A DNA stretch of 64,000 bases from Sedimentibacter saalensis (GCF_007830175.1 NZ_VLKH01000001.1:496001-560000), one strand, 5' to 3'. Shown: positions 1-8,242, counted from the stretch's first letter. Translations and numbers: made by a program. Notes: generated by a model from the letters alone, not told the origin.

Positions 1-10
1 TCATTCGTTC

Positions 11-685
11 TTACTGATTGCTTATGTTTAACGAATCTAGATATTCAATTATTACATCTCTTGCCAACTTAAGATGAATGTTATTATATTTCCAAGCTTT
101 TTCGAAATTTCTTTCTTTGATTCCTTCAACTAATCCTCTATGTTCCTCAAGCGACTCCTTGAATCTGCCATCTCTGCTTAATGATATTGTTCTAAACGGT
201 TGAAGCAAGGGATTAACATTATTTACCATGTTTGAAATTATTTCATTTCTGCTGATGGTAAAGAGCATGTTATGTAATTCTGCATCTAACTTGCAGTATT
301 CCTTAACATCATTTTTATCATATTTCTTTTTCAACTTTGCATATATTTTATCCAACATTTCGAAATCTTCTTCTGTTGCAACTTCCACAGATTTCTCTAT
401 GGCGAACTTTTCCATAACCTCTCTAAATTCAAAAATATTGTATATGTCCTTTTTGCTTAATATTTTAACAAATACACCTTTATTTGGAATGTTTTCCAAA
501 AGGCCTTCACCCACTAATTCTTTTAATGCTTCACGGACTGGTGATCTGCTGACATTTAAAATCTTTGCCAGCTTACTTTCCTGCAGCCATTCTCCCGGCT
601 TTATTTCACCTGCTATTATTTTGTCTTTTATAATTTTATAAACTTGCTCTTTAATAGTTGGTAGTTTTATAACTTCATTATCCAT
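11..685 (-). CDS. GntR-family transcriptional regulator, FadR/FCD subfamily
   Basis: A 224-residue DNA-binding regulator. The N-terminal winged helix-turn-helix covers about residues 10-75, with the GntR recognition-helix motif SRSPVREAL at 46-54. The C-terminal all-helical FCD ligand-binding domain (about 80-215) carries Asp/His residues (DAELHNML, EEHRGLVEG) of the kind that hold a metal and an organic-acid effector in this family. Length is normal for the subfamily and the gene is complete, ending 10 bases inside the window. It is the last gene visible on this strand, so its targets may lie outside the window or be the transport and serine genes just upstream. Family assignment is firm; the effector is not deducible. 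Confidence 0.9.
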   Translation of the reverse strand: MDNEVIKLPTIKEQVYKIIKDKIIAGEIKPGEWLQESKLAKILNVSRSPVREALKELVGEGLLENIPNKGVFVKILSKKDIYNIFEFREVMEKFAIEKSVEVATEEDFEMLDKIYAKLKKKYDKNDVKEYCKLDAELHNMLFTISRNEIISNMVNNVNPLLQPFRTISLSRDGRFKESLEEHRGLVEGIKERNFEKAWKYNNIHLKLARDVIIEYLDSLNISNQ

Positions 686-860
686 TTTAAACTTCCCTTT
701 TTCTTATGTAATATATCCCAATCATAACGACATTAAGCTTCATAATAAATCGAAAAAAGATAAACATTTTACTATAGTTTACCAATGATTACAAACATAT
801 GTTAATTTTAATATATCATAAATCAAAAAATTTTCAATATTATTTTCAACCTTATTCAAA

Positions 861-1394
861 TTATTGTCTACTTTTAGCTCTATTATTAATATTTACTAAG
901 ACATACACAATAGACGGTACAAATAGCAGTTGAATGATTATTCCTGGAATACCTGCTATTACTGCTCCCTTTATGTAAAGAACAGGATTCATCTTTACAC
1001 CGAACAGTGCAACCAGCGCCGCTACAGTAATACCTGCTGCTATTCTTCCGGCGGCCATTGCACCTATCAGGGAAGGTATAATCTTCATTTTCATTTTTCC
1101 TGACAAAAGTGAAGCTGTCAGTGCATATGTGCCAAGCTCAACCATCATAATAACTGCCATGGGAAATAAAACAGGCATACCTGTTAATACGCTGCTTACA
1201 AGGGGTGTAATGATTCCCAAGCTCAGGGCTAACGAGGGTGAAAGCAAGAATCCCCCAATTAAAACAGGTATATGCATAGGCAAAGCTATTTGACCTGTAA
1301 GCCCAAACAAATGAAATATCATTGGTAGTATTAATCCTGTTGCTAGCAAAAGCCCACCCAAAACAATTTCTTTTGTTGTAATTTTATTATTCAT
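861..1394 (-). CDS. ECF-type transporter substrate-binding (S) component, putative
   Basis: A 177-residue, very hydrophobic protein with about five to six predicted membrane segments and no ATPase motif. Its start (TTKEIVLGGLLLATGLILP) and short polytopic layout resemble the S components of energy-coupling-factor vitamin importers, which bind the substrate and dock on a shared EcfAAT module encoded elsewhere. An AGGAGA ribosome site precedes the ATG. No riboswitch is visible upstream to hint at the substrate. It lies between the DUF3842/DUF1893 pair and the GntR regulator, all on the same strand. Family is likely; substrate unknown. Confidence 0.65.
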   Translation of the reverse strand: MNNKITTKEIVLGGLLLATGLILPMIFHLFGLTGQIALPMHIPVLIGGFLLSPSLALSLGIITPLVSSVLTGMPVLFPMAVIMMVELGTYALTASLLSGKMKMKIIPSLIGAMAAGRIAAGITVAALVALFGVKMNPVLYIKGAVIAGIPGIIIQLLFVPSIVYVLVNINNRAKSRQ

Positions 1395-1435
1395 AATATA
1401 TCTCCTGATTTCTATTATTTTTATATTTGTTTTAC

Positions 1436-1480
1436 AAAAAAACCATGAAAATTAACGTGTTAACCTTCATGGTTTTTTTC
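1436..1480 (-). terminator. Intrinsic terminator overlapping the end of the DUF3842 gene
   Basis: A 12-bp inverted repeat (TTCATGG half at about 1466-1472, CCATGAA half at about 1442-1448, extended by A/T pairs) ends in a run of seven T on the minus strand. The ascending arm lies inside the last codons of the DUF3842 gene, so coding and termination signals overlap. Confidence 0.75.
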
Positions 1481-1888
1481 ATTCAATATTTTTTTCATTG
1501 TAGAAGTAAGTTCGTTGAAAATTGTTTTAAACTGCATGTCTTCCAGACCAACAACATCTATGTTGCACTTGCTTACAGGAAGGAGAAGTTTTCTCGCCGG
1601 GCTGCTTGCTATTGCCTCAGACATCTTAGGGCTTATTTCACCCATCATGGAATTGGCGGCTATTATGGCCAGCGGTCCTATAATAATGTCAACTTTCATA
1701 CAGTTCCATGCTATTGCATTTTCTCCCGTTGCTCCTTCATGGGCTCCGGATTTCAACATGTTGGAAGTGGCTTGAGAGTTAGTACCCAGGGCGATGATTT
1801 CAATTTCGCTGTTGTTCAAAGACTTCAGTCTTTCAACTACCTGGCTTCCGATTCCTCCACCCATTCCATCTATAACGGCTATTTTCAT
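1460..1888 (-). CDS. DUF3842 family protein
   Basis: A 142-residue conserved protein of unknown function. The N-terminus (IAVIDGMGGGIGSQVVERL) is a glycine-rich beta-alpha-beta start resembling a nucleotide-binding Rossmann fold, and the rest looks like a small alpha/beta protein (for example MKVDIIIGPLAIIAANSMMG). Its ATG overlaps the stop of the upstream DUF1893 gene by four bases (ATGA), so the two are translationally coupled. A terminator follows at once. I recognise the family from its N-terminal sequence; no function is known to me. Confidence 0.8.
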   Translation of the reverse strand: MKIAVIDGMGGGIGSQVVERLKSLNNSEIEIIALGTNSQATSNMLKSGAHEGATGENAIAWNCMKVDIIIGPLAIIAANSMMGEISPKMSEAIASSPARKLLLPVSKCNIDVVGLEDMQFKTIFNELTSTMKKILNEKNHEG

Positions 1889-2313
1889 AATAAACCTATG
1901 CTTTCTAAAAAATTCTTTATTCCTGACTTTAGTTCGTCTATGTCATTTGTCTTAAGTGACAGAGTTTCAACAGGACACATTCCTGTTTTATCTCGGTTTA
2001 TTATATATGGAGCTGATTCATCATACTCCAAAATCATCGGTGATTCCTTTAAGACTGCTAAGGCATTTTCTGAAATGAGATGCGTATGCAGTTCTTTGAT
2101 TTTAGCATATTTACAAAGCATTGCAGCAGCCTTGCCTGTAACCTTGTCTGCAACGCTTGAACCTTCAAGTTCATCTTTAAGCTGTTCAACAGCGGTAAAT
2201 AATGGTTTGATTCCTATTCCTGTGCTTGAGAAGACAAGTTTCCCATTCTTGACTATTGCCAAAGAAAGTTTTTCATTGTCCAAAAACTCTTTAGCCATGT
2301 CAATGTCTTTCAT
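1885..2313 (-). CDS. DUF1893 family protein
   Basis: A 142-residue soluble protein that matches the DUF1893 pattern: KEFLDNEKLSLAIVKNGKLV near the start, followed by GIKPLFTAVEQL and a VADKVTGKAAAMLCKYAKI segment. DUF1893 adopts a deaminase-like fold in known structures, but the catalytic His/Cys set of cytidine deaminases is not evident here. It is the first gene of a two-gene unit with DUF3842. Function unknown. Confidence 0.75.
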   Translation of the reverse strand: MKDIDMAKEFLDNEKLSLAIVKNGKLVFSSTGIGIKPLFTAVEQLKDELEGSSVADKVTGKAAAMLCKYAKIKELHTHLISENALAVLKESPMILEYDESAPYIINRDKTGMCPVETLSLKTNDIDELKSGIKNFLESIGLL

Positions 2314-2449
2314 TTAATCAGCTCCTTAAAAATAATGACCAATTAATTTGATTAATTGATCCTGCGATTATTTTGTAAATGTCATTCATTGCGTTTGACC
2401 TACCAGCAATAATCCCTCACTATCGGTCGGACATATTTGTTAGGTAAAG

Positions 2450-2535
2450 CGGAAGAGGTGGGATTTGAACCCACGTGCCCCGGAAGGCAACCGCATTTCG
2501 AGTGCGGCTCGTTATGACCACTTCGATACTCTTCC
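2450..2535 (-). tRNA. tRNA-Ser (anticodon CGA)
   Basis: Read on the minus strand, an acceptor stem GGAAGAG/CTCTTCC with discriminator G encloses a class II tRNA of 86 nt. The anticodon loop is CTCGAAA (anticodon CGA), there is a long variable arm, and the T-loop is GTTCAAATC. The CCA end is not encoded. It lies between sdaAA and the DUF1893 gene. Confidence 0.93.
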
Positions 2536-2612
2536 ATAATATTGCAGAAGCTAAGATTAAATAACAGTATAAGTTTATCCAAAACAAACTTTTTTGTCAA
2601 CACATTTGAGAT

Positions 2613-2640
2613 AAAAATTAAAAAGGAGGGTTTCCCCTCC
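2613..2640 (-). terminator. Terminator of the sdaAB-sdaAA operon
   Basis: On the minus strand GGAGGG-GAAA-CCCTCC is followed by TTTTTAATTTTT, starting 4 bases after the sdaAA stop. It is a textbook GNRA-loop intrinsic terminator. Confidence 0.9.
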
Positions 2641-2643
2641 GGA

Positions 2644-3519
2644 TTATTCCCCGAATATTTCTTTTTTCAGCCTTTGGCCTGTTGGTGTTATTGCAATTCC
2701 TCCCATTGCAGTTTCTCTAAGCTCTGAAGGAAGTGCCTTTCCTACCTTGTGCATCGCCCATACTACTTCATCAAATGGGATTTTACTTTCTACGCCGCTC
2801 ATGGCCAAATCTGCAGTTGTAAGTGCGCTCACTGTTCCTGCAATGTTTCTCTTGGCGCATGGAACCTCTACAAGTCCTGCAACAGGGTCACAAACCAGAC
2901 CCATGACATTCTTGAACACTATGGCTGCAGCATTCAATGCCTGCTCGGGAGATCCTCCCATCATTTCAACAACTGCTGCTGATGCCATGGCAGCTGCAGA
3001 ACCGCATTCAGCCTGACAGCCTCCTTCGGCTCCTGCCAGTGTTGCATTTTTGGCAATTATTATTCCCACCCCTGAAGCCGTAAACAAAGCATTTATTAAA
3101 TCTTCTTCTGTTTTATTAAGCTTTTCTCCTGCTGAAATAACAACTGCAGGCACAATCCCGCAGGAACCTGCAGTAGGGCATGCAACTATTTTTCCCATGG
3201 CAGCATTCACTTCTGACGAAGATATGGCTCTTGCCATGGCCCTGTTCATGAAATCTCCTGTCAGTGTTTTTTCGCCGTCTGCATACTGCCTTATTTTATA
3301 TGCATCTCCACCTATCAGGCCGCTCACTGATTTTATTTCATTTTCCTGTGCGTAGGAAGCGGAGTTCATCATTACATGTAGGGTTCCTTTCATTTTTTCA
3401 ATGACTTTTTCACGGCTTAGACCGCTTTTTTCTGCTTCTTCTCTTATTGTGTATTCATATATGGTCAAGTTTTCTTCTCTGCAAATTTCTGTTAATTCTC
3501 TTCCGCTGGAAACAAACAT
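2644..3519 (-). CDS. sdaAA: L-serine ammonia-lyase, iron-sulfur-dependent, alpha subunit
   Basis: Catalytic subunit of the two-subunit, oxygen-sensitive serine dehydratase that converts L-serine to pyruvate and ammonia. The 291-residue length is standard for the split enzyme. Visible conserved cysteines that hold the [4Fe-4S] cluster lie in CPTAGSCGIVPA (about residues 113-119) and CDPVAGLVEVPC (about 210-221). The ATG directly follows the beta-subunit stop (TAAATG), and a strong terminator closes the operon. Serine catabolism by this enzyme is typical of anaerobic amino-acid fermenters. A cation symporter gene upstream on the same strand could supply serine. Confidence 0.95.
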   Translation of the reverse strand: MFVSSGRELTEICREENLTIYEYTIREEAEKSGLSREKVIEKMKGTLHVMMNSASYAQENEIKSVSGLIGGDAYKIRQYADGEKTLTGDFMNRAMARAISSSEVNAAMGKIVACPTAGSCGIVPAVVISAGEKLNKTEEDLINALFTASGVGIIIAKNATLAGAEGGCQAECGSAAAMASAAVVEMMGGSPEQALNAAAIVFKNVMGLVCDPVAGLVEVPCAKRNIAGTVSALTTADLAMSGVESKIPFDEVVWAMHKVGKALPSELRETAMGGIAITPTGQRLKKEIFGE

Positions 3520-4200
3520 TTATGCTCCTCCCTCCAAAATAGGATTTATAAACTCTACATTTTCAACTTCTTCCATTTCCTTGATTTTGTTTATTATTTC
3601 ATCAGGTATCATACTGTCTGTTTCCAGAGCCATGGTTGCTTTTCCTTTTCCGCTTCTATATACTTTCATTGTTCCAATGTTCATGTTTTCATCATAAAAA
3701 AGCGAAGATATTTTTGAAATCACCCCCGGCATGTCTTTGTGCTGAGTGAGAAGGGTCGGTTTTTCTCCTGTGAACTCCACACTTTGTCCGTCAATATCGA
3801 AAATAAAAATATTTCCTCCACCTATTGATGAACCTGTAACTTCAGTTACTCGTCCGTCTTCATTTGTTATTATGAACTTCACTGTATTTGGATGAACATC
3901 TCCCATGTCTTCCACTGTAAAAATTACTTCAATTCCCTTTTCCTCTGCAATTTCAAACGAGCGTTTCAAATTTTCGTCCCATGGGTCCATGTTCAATATT
4001 CCGGCAATCAACGCCTTGTCTGTTCCATGTCCTTTGTATGTTTGCCCAAATGAACCATGCAGCATAAATTCAACTCTTTTTATGTTGCTTCCTGCAATAT
4101 TTCCGGCCACTTTCGCAAGTCTTGCTGCTCCGGCAGTATGGGAGCTTGACGGTCCAATCATCACAGGTCCCAGAATATCAAAAACTCCATAGTCTCGCAT
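3520..4200 (-). CDS. sdaAB: L-serine ammonia-lyase, iron-sulfur-dependent, beta subunit
   Basis: The 226-residue beta subunit. The N-terminal half has the conserved GPVMIGPSSSHTAGAARL segment (about residues 11-28), and a C-terminal ACT domain begins near PTLLTQHKDMPGVISKI (about 148 onward). In this family the beta subunit completes the active site and the ACT domain contributes to serine response. It is the first gene of the sdaAB-sdaAA operon and abuts sdaAA with no spacer. Confidence 0.95.
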   Translation of the reverse strand: MRDYGVFDILGPVMIGPSSSHTAGAARLAKVAGNIAGSNIKRVEFMLHGSFGQTYKGHGTDKALIAGILNMDPWDENLKRSFEIAEEKGIEVIFTVEDMGDVHPNTVKFIITNEDGRVTEVTGSSIGGGNIFIFDIDGQSVEFTGEKPTLLTQHKDMPGVISKISSLFYDENMNIGTMKVYRSGKGKATMALETDSMIPDEIINKIKEMEEVENVEFINPILEGGA

Positions 4201-4282
4201 AATTTTCTCCTTTTTAATTGGTGATTATATTTTATACATAATTTTGTAAATTTACAATAATTTTGTACAAATTATTTCATGA

Positions 4283-4320
4283 ATCAGCCATGTCTTCCTG
4301 CTGGGACAGACATGGCTGAT
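4283..4320. terminator. 13-bp-stem hairpin between symporter gene and sdaAB
   Basis: ATCAGCCATGTCT and its exact complement are separated by a 12-base loop, 3 bases after the symporter stop. The clearest T run is on the plus strand (TTTTTATT), yet the gene that needs termination is on the minus strand, where only a weak T-rich tail follows. It probably acts as the symporter terminator; polarity is uncertain. Confidence 0.6.
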
Positions 4321-4322
4321 TT

Positions 4323-5486
4323 TTATTCCTTGCTGATTGTATCAACTATCATGGCAACCGCCTGGTCACCTGATACATTACATGCTGTTCCGAAGCTGTC
4401 CTGTGCAATATACAAGGCAATCATCAACGCCAGCATCGGTTCCGTGAATCCCAATATTAGTTCCAAAAGCCCCAGGGATGCCATAACTGCTCCTCCGGGG
4501 ACACCAGGAGCTGCCACTATGGTAATTCCAAGCATAGCTATGAATCCAGCAAAAAGATTCAATTCAATGGGATATCCATTAAGAAGCATAACTGACATGG
4601 CACAAGTTGTTAATGTAATTGTACTGCCGGACATGTGAGTTGTTGCACAAAGCGGTATAACAAACTCTCTTATTCCCTTTGATATGTTCATTCTTTCTGA
4701 GCACTGCAGATTTACCGGTATTGTCGCTGCTGAAGATTGTGTTCCCAGTGCAGTCATATACCCTGTTACCTGAATTCTAAGAGATTTGAACAAGTTTTTT
4801 TTGCTTATTGAGCAACCCACTGCAAACTGAAATACTATTATTACCAGGTGCATTGCTATAACTATTAAGAATACTTTCCAGAAAACAGAAAATACCGTTG
4901 CAACCTGCCCTGTGTATGTCATGTTCACAAAAACTCCTACAATATAGTAAGGAAGAAGAGGAATAACTATGCTTTCTATTACCTTTGTAATTATTTTTTG
5001 AAAACCATCTGCTGCTTTTCTGAGAGGTTCGTTATTGATTGCTGAAATTCCAAGTCCCAGTATAAAAGCAAGAATAAGAGCTGAAACAACTTGCATAATA
5101 GCCGGCATTTGAACCGTAAAGTATGGTTCCAATGCTGCCTTTGCTTCCGTTATTCCGCTTGCAGTGTCAGGTGTTATTATTGTCGGCAGCAATGTCGAAG
5201 CCACAAAATATGCGGCAAATCCTGAAATAAGAGTGAAGCCGTATGCTATACCAACTGTTATTCCCAGAAGTTTTCCTGCCCCTGTTCCCAGCTCAGCAAT
5301 ACCTGCAGTTACAAATCCCAATATGAGCAACGGAATTATAAAGCCAAGGAAATTGCCGAATATGGAACTGAATGTGACAAATATTCGGTTTATCCAGCTT
5401 GGAGCGACGCTTCCCAATATAAGACCTACTATTATACCAATTATAATCTTGGAAATAAGGCCTAATTTAAATTTTTTTTCTGCCAT
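4323..5486 (-). CDS. Dicarboxylate/amino acid:cation symporter (DAACS family), likely serine/threonine or glutamate type
   Basis: A 387-residue membrane protein of the GltP/SstT family that couples Na+ or H+ to uptake of acidic or small neutral amino acids. The fold shows about eight membrane helices and two re-entrant hairpins. The serine-rich HP1 motif is present (TQSSAATIPV), and the HP2/TM7 region has MSGSTITLT and the TM8 motif DSFGTACNVSGD. It sits just upstream of the serine dehydratase operon on the same strand, with a hairpin between, so serine/threonine uptake is a reasonable inference. The signature residues seen do not by themselves fix the substrate. Confidence 0.85.
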   Translation of the reverse strand: MAEKKFKLGLISKIIIGIIVGLILGSVAPSWINRIFVTFSSIFGNFLGFIIPLLILGFVTAGIAELGTGAGKLLGITVGIAYGFTLISGFAAYFVASTLLPTIITPDTASGITEAKAALEPYFTVQMPAIMQVVSALILAFILGLGISAINNEPLRKAADGFQKIITKVIESIVIPLLPYYIVGVFVNMTYTGQVATVFSVFWKVFLIVIAMHLVIIVFQFAVGCSISKKNLFKSLRIQVTGYMTALGTQSSAATIPVNLQCSERMNISKGIREFVIPLCATTHMSGSTITLTTCAMSVMLLNGYPIELNLFAGFIAMLGITIVAAPGVPGGAVMASLGLLELILGFTEPMLALMIALYIAQDSFGTACNVSGDQAVAMIVDTISKE

Positions 5487-5620
5487 AAATTTCTCCTTAA
5501 TATTTTTTAATCAATAAGTTATGTAATATTAATTAATGATTATACATGAAATAACTTATTATTTTGCAATACCATTAATATAACCACAGAAAAATCTATT
5601 ATGCAAAAAAGCAAAAAACC

Positions 5621-5793
5621 CAATCCTTGGATTGAGTCTGGAATAATGACAAAACTTATATATGGACGTTGTCATTCTGAGAGCTTGCTCGATGAATCTC
5701 ATATTTACAACAAAGATGAGATCCTTCACTAACGTTCAGGATGACAGCGTCGGGTTTTGTCTATAGTCTAACTTCAATCCTTGGATTGAGTCT
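5621..5793. repeat. Terminator-nested MITE-like element, locus A (core type 1)
   Basis: Two direct copies of CAATCCTTGGATTGAGTCT (5621-5639 and 5775-5793) bracket a 135-bp insert. The insert starts with an End II-like sequence (TCTGGAATAATGACAAA) and finishes with End I (GACTATAGACAAA when read on the minus strand). The core is the type 1 palindrome (TGTCATTCTGAGAGC ... GTTCAGGATGACAGCG). The repeated 19-mer is the hairpin of the terminator of the downstream aldo/keto reductase gene. The gene-proximal copy keeps the upstream A tract and the distal copy keeps the T tract (GGGTTTTTT, minus strand). The rest of 5487-5620 is leader and promoter DNA of the symporter gene. Confidence 0.85.
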
Positions 5794-5813
5794 TTGTATG
5801 TACGTTACATTTA

Positions 5814-6833
5814 TTATTCTAAATTTTTAAATGTTTCTACGGCATGTTTAAGTTTATCCACAATATGCAGATTGTATGGACATTTTCTTTCACATTTTCT
5901 GCATCTCACACATGCATCTGCTTTTACCGGCATTCCGTCATACTTCAGCTTTCCGTATTCAGGCAGATTATATCTTATGGCATATCCTTCATATACAAAC
6001 ACATTAGGTATGTCTATTCCTTCAGGACATGGCTTGCAGTATCCGCATCGTCTGCAGAAATCATTTCCTAAGGATTCAACTTCTTTTTTAATTTCTTCCA
6101 TTTCTTCTTGTGTCAAAGGTTCACCATCTATACCAATGGCAGCATTTTCTGCAACCTGGCTTACTGAATCCATACCGGGAATAGCCACTGTAATTAAATT
6201 GCTGTTCATTATGTATTTAAGAGACAATTTTCCTTTGCCAAAGGCCCCTCCTGCAATAGGCTTCATTGCTATTGTTCCCATTCCTTTTTCAAGAGCTTTT
6301 GTAAACAGTTCCGTTCCTTGAGATTCAACAGGATTAAATGGAAATTGAACAGTTTCAAATTCGTCATTTTCAATTGCCTTAAGTAATATTTCTCTTATGT
6401 GTCCGGTGATTCCTATGTGTTTAATGAGTCCCTTTTCTTTTGCTTCCACCAGTGCCTTTAATGCACCGTTTTCTGAAAGAACAGTATCAAGCTGTTCCAT
6501 TTTGCTTACGTTGTGAACTTGGTACAGATCAATATAATCAAGCTGCATTGTTTTTAAGCTTTCTTCTATGAAATTTTTCATTGATTCATAGTCATATCCC
6601 ATTGCCTTTGTTGCAATATAAAAGTTTTCACGTCCTGCTTTTTTAAGTGCATTTCCAATATATTCTTCGCTTACTGTGTATCCTCTTGCAGTATCGATAA
6701 AGTTTATTCCTCTGTCTCTGCACTCCAACACTATTTTTGTCGCTTCTTCCTGATTTACCCTTTGTATAGGTATTCCGCCAAATCCTATGACAGAAACCTC
6801 CATCCCTGTGTTCCCTAACATTCTCTTTTTCAT
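5814..6833 (-). CDS. Aldo/keto reductase with C-terminal twin [4Fe-4S] domain
   Basis: A 339-residue oxidoreductase. The N-terminal TIM-barrel aldo/keto reductase domain (about residues 1-240) starts MKKRMLGNTGMEVSVIGFGG and includes the NFIDTARGY catalytic segment. Two cysteine clusters follow: C260/C263/C266/C270 (CRRCGYCKPC) and C308/C311/C314/C318 (CVRCRKCERKC), as in ferredoxin-type domains. This fusion is frequent in anaerobes; the substrate is unknown. The frame is open for 51 more codons upstream. I chose the ATG at 6833 because an AGAGG ribosome site lies 7 bases ahead of it and the conserved barrel starts there. Confidence 0.88.
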   Translation of the reverse strand: MKKRMLGNTGMEVSVIGFGGIPIQRVNQEEATKIVLECRDRGINFIDTARGYTVSEEYIGNALKKAGRENFYIATKAMGYDYESMKNFIEESLKTMQLDYIDLYQVHNVSKMEQLDTVLSENGALKALVEAKEKGLIKHIGITGHIREILLKAIENDEFETVQFPFNPVESQGTELFTKALEKGMGTIAMKPIAGGAFGKGKLSLKYIMNSNLITVAIPGMDSVSQVAENAAIGIDGEPLTQEEMEEIKKEVESLGNDFCRRCGYCKPCPEGIDIPNVFVYEGYAIRYNLPEYGKLKYDGMPVKADACVRCRKCERKCPYNLHIVDKLKHAVETFKNLE

Positions 6834-7014
6834 ATTCATACCTCTGTCGATTATTCGTATCATTATATAATAGATGTTTTTTTTAGTCAAACACAAGTGA
6901 AATGAATCTGAAGCATTTAATCCTTCATAATCCGTAAAAATCACGGTATTACGGTGATTCTGACTAAAATAATATTGCTTGTTCACAAATTTTATATATT
7001 CTGATTCTGCGCAT

Positions 7015-7048
7015 AAAAATATCCAGCAACAATTGCCGGATATTTTTA
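7015..7048. terminator. Symmetrical hairpin in a divergent intergenic region
   Basis: AAAATATCC-A-GC pairs with GC-C-GGATATTTT around a 7-base loop, with T runs on both strands. No gene ends here: the aldo/keto reductase and the radical SAM gene diverge. It could be the relic of a lost gene's terminator or stop an antisense transcript. Confidence 0.5.
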
Positions 7049-7170
7049 TGATTTGGAAGAAGATAAAAAAAGTATTATCTGATATAGTTATTAACTTATT
7101 AGCAATTATTATTCATGTTTTATTTAAAAATATAATTCGACAAGTTTTTCAAAAAATATGAAATAAGATT

Positions 7171-7320
7171 ATGTGCACATTTTCACCTTTTTAATCTAAA
7201 ATGTGCACATTTGTGGATAAATCTGTTGACAAGTACCAAAAAAAGCATTAAATTTGTGTATAACTTCTCTAAACATTTTAGAGAGCCTGTGTATAACTTA
7301 TAGAAATGTGCGGTGAATAA
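7171..7320. promoter_or_regulatory. Cluster of three perfect DnaA boxes next to an AT-rich tract
   Basis: TGTGGATAA at 7212-7220 and TGTGTATAA at 7255-7263 and 7288-7296 are reverse complements of the DnaA box TTATNCACA, all in the same orientation, with starts 43 and 33 bp apart (about four and three helical turns). Two copies of ATGTGCACAT (7171-7180, 7201-7210) lie beside them, and a very AT-rich stretch covers about 7080-7170. A one-mismatch box (GGTGAATAA) covers 7312-7320 at the start of the next gene. No dnaA or dnaN gene is nearby, so this is more likely a DnaA-binding or titration site, or DnaA control of the adjacent gene, than the main origin. Confidence 0.6.
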
Positions 7321-8242
7321 TATGTGGAACGACAAAAATTATCATACTTTGGATTATGAAATGAAAGATTTTTTTGGAGAAAAAGCAATTAAATTGTCGA
7401 TTGACGGCGGATTTACGTGTCCAAACAGAGACGGCACAATTGGGGTCAGAGGCTGTATTTTCTGCAGTGAAAGGGGCTCCGGTGATTTTAACTCCGAATC
7501 TTGCAAGTCAATTTCAGAACAAATTAATGAGCAAAGAGAAATAATGTCAAGAAAATGGAAAAGCAGCACATACATCGCTTATTTTCAAAGTTATACAAAC
7601 ACATATGACACTGTTGAAAACCTGAGGAAAAAATTCAACGAAGCATTAATCTGTGAAAATATTAAAGGAATTGCCATAGCTACAAGACCTGACTGCATCA
7701 GCGAAGAAGTTCTTGAACTTCTTGCTGAACTAAATGAAAAGACATTCTTATGGGTTGAGCTGGGCCTTCAGACAATAAACAATTCTACTGCAAATTTAAT
7801 AAGAAGAGGCTATAGTCTTGATGTGTTTGAAAAGACTGCAAAAATGCTTAAAACCAAGAACATAAGGACTGTAATCCACCTGATAATGGGGCTTCCCGGA
7901 GAAGACAGAGAACAAATGCTTAAAAATATATCCTATGTTTCAGCATTAAGACCCTGGGGGGTAAAAATTCACATGCTGCACATACTTCAAAACACGGATC
8001 TGGCAAAGTTTTACCTCAACACTCATTTCAATGTCATGTCTCATGATGAATATGTGGAGTTAATCTGTGATTCTTTGGAACTTCTTAATGAGGACATAGT
8101 TATCCACAGGCTGACAGGTGACGGAAAGAAATCTGATTTAATTGAACCAAGGTGGACACTCAATAAGCTTAAGGTTTTATCCGACATAGACAAAGAACTT
8201 AAGAAAAGAAACAGCCTACAGGGAAAATACGCACCATTGTAA
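7313..8242 (+). CDS. TIGR01212-family radical SAM protein (YhcC/YtqA type)
   Basis: A 309-residue (from the GTG) radical SAM enzyme. The family-specific cluster motif CPNRDGTIGVRGCIFC is present, with three cysteines for the SAM-bound [4Fe-4S] cluster, followed by Elp3-like segments (GIAIATRPDCISEEVLELL, WVELGLQT, VIHLIMGLPGE). Proteins of this family are linked by homology to RNA-modifying Elp3-type chemistry; the exact reaction is not settled to my knowledge. Either GTG at 7313 or ATG at 7322 could start translation, as neither has a strong ribosome site. The upstream region holds the DnaA-box cluster. Confidence 0.85.
   Translation: MNNMWNDKNYHTLDYEMKDFFGEKAIKLSIDGGFTCPNRDGTIGVRGCIFCSERGSGDFNSESCKSISEQINEQREIMSRKWKSSTYIAYFQSYTNTYDTVENLRKKFNEALICENIKGIAIATRPDCISEEVLELLAELNEKTFLWVELGLQTINNSTANLIRRGYSLDVFEKTAKMLKTKNIRTVIHLIMGLPGEDREQMLKNISYVSALRPWGVKIHMLHILQNTDLAKFYLNTHFNVMSHDEYVELICDSLELLNEDIVIHRLTGDGKKSDLIEPRWTLNKLKVLSDIDKELKKRNSLQGKYAPL

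Noticed and set aside
1427-2317. A long open frame (296 codons) on the plus strand opposite the DUF3842/DUF1893 genes
   Set aside because: The minus-strand frames have ribosome sites, a coupled ATGA junction and recognisable families. The plus-strand translation is Cys/Phe/Ser-rich with no similarity I recognise, as expected of an antisense shadow.
2400-2603. Short open frame on the minus strand over the tRNA-Ser gene
   Set aside because: It runs through a complete class II tRNA, so the frame is accidental.
2450-4200. Functional link between tRNA-Ser(CGA) and the serine dehydratase operon
   Set aside because: The tRNA lies behind the operon's strong terminator, and no shared leader or promoter is visible. 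Adjacency is most likely chance.
5587-5800. Possible CRISPR array at the repeated hairpins
   Set aside because: Only two copies of a palindrome with a 135-bp conserved insert occur, and the same insert recurs at other loci. There are no regular repeats and spacers, and no cas genes.
6834-6986. N-terminal 51-codon extension of the aldo/keto reductase
   Set aside because: The extension has no family similarity, and the ribosome site fits the ATG at 6833. The extra frame probably covers the promoter.
6979-7161. A 60-residue plus-strand peptide in the divergent region before the radical SAM gene
   Set aside because: No ribosome site, it spans a terminator-like hairpin, and its composition follows the local A/T richness.
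7080-7320. Chromosomal replication origin oriC
   Set aside because: DnaA boxes and an AT-rich tract are present, but dnaA, dnaN, rpmH, gyrB and recF are all absent from the neighbourhood. I keep it only as a DnaA-box cluster.
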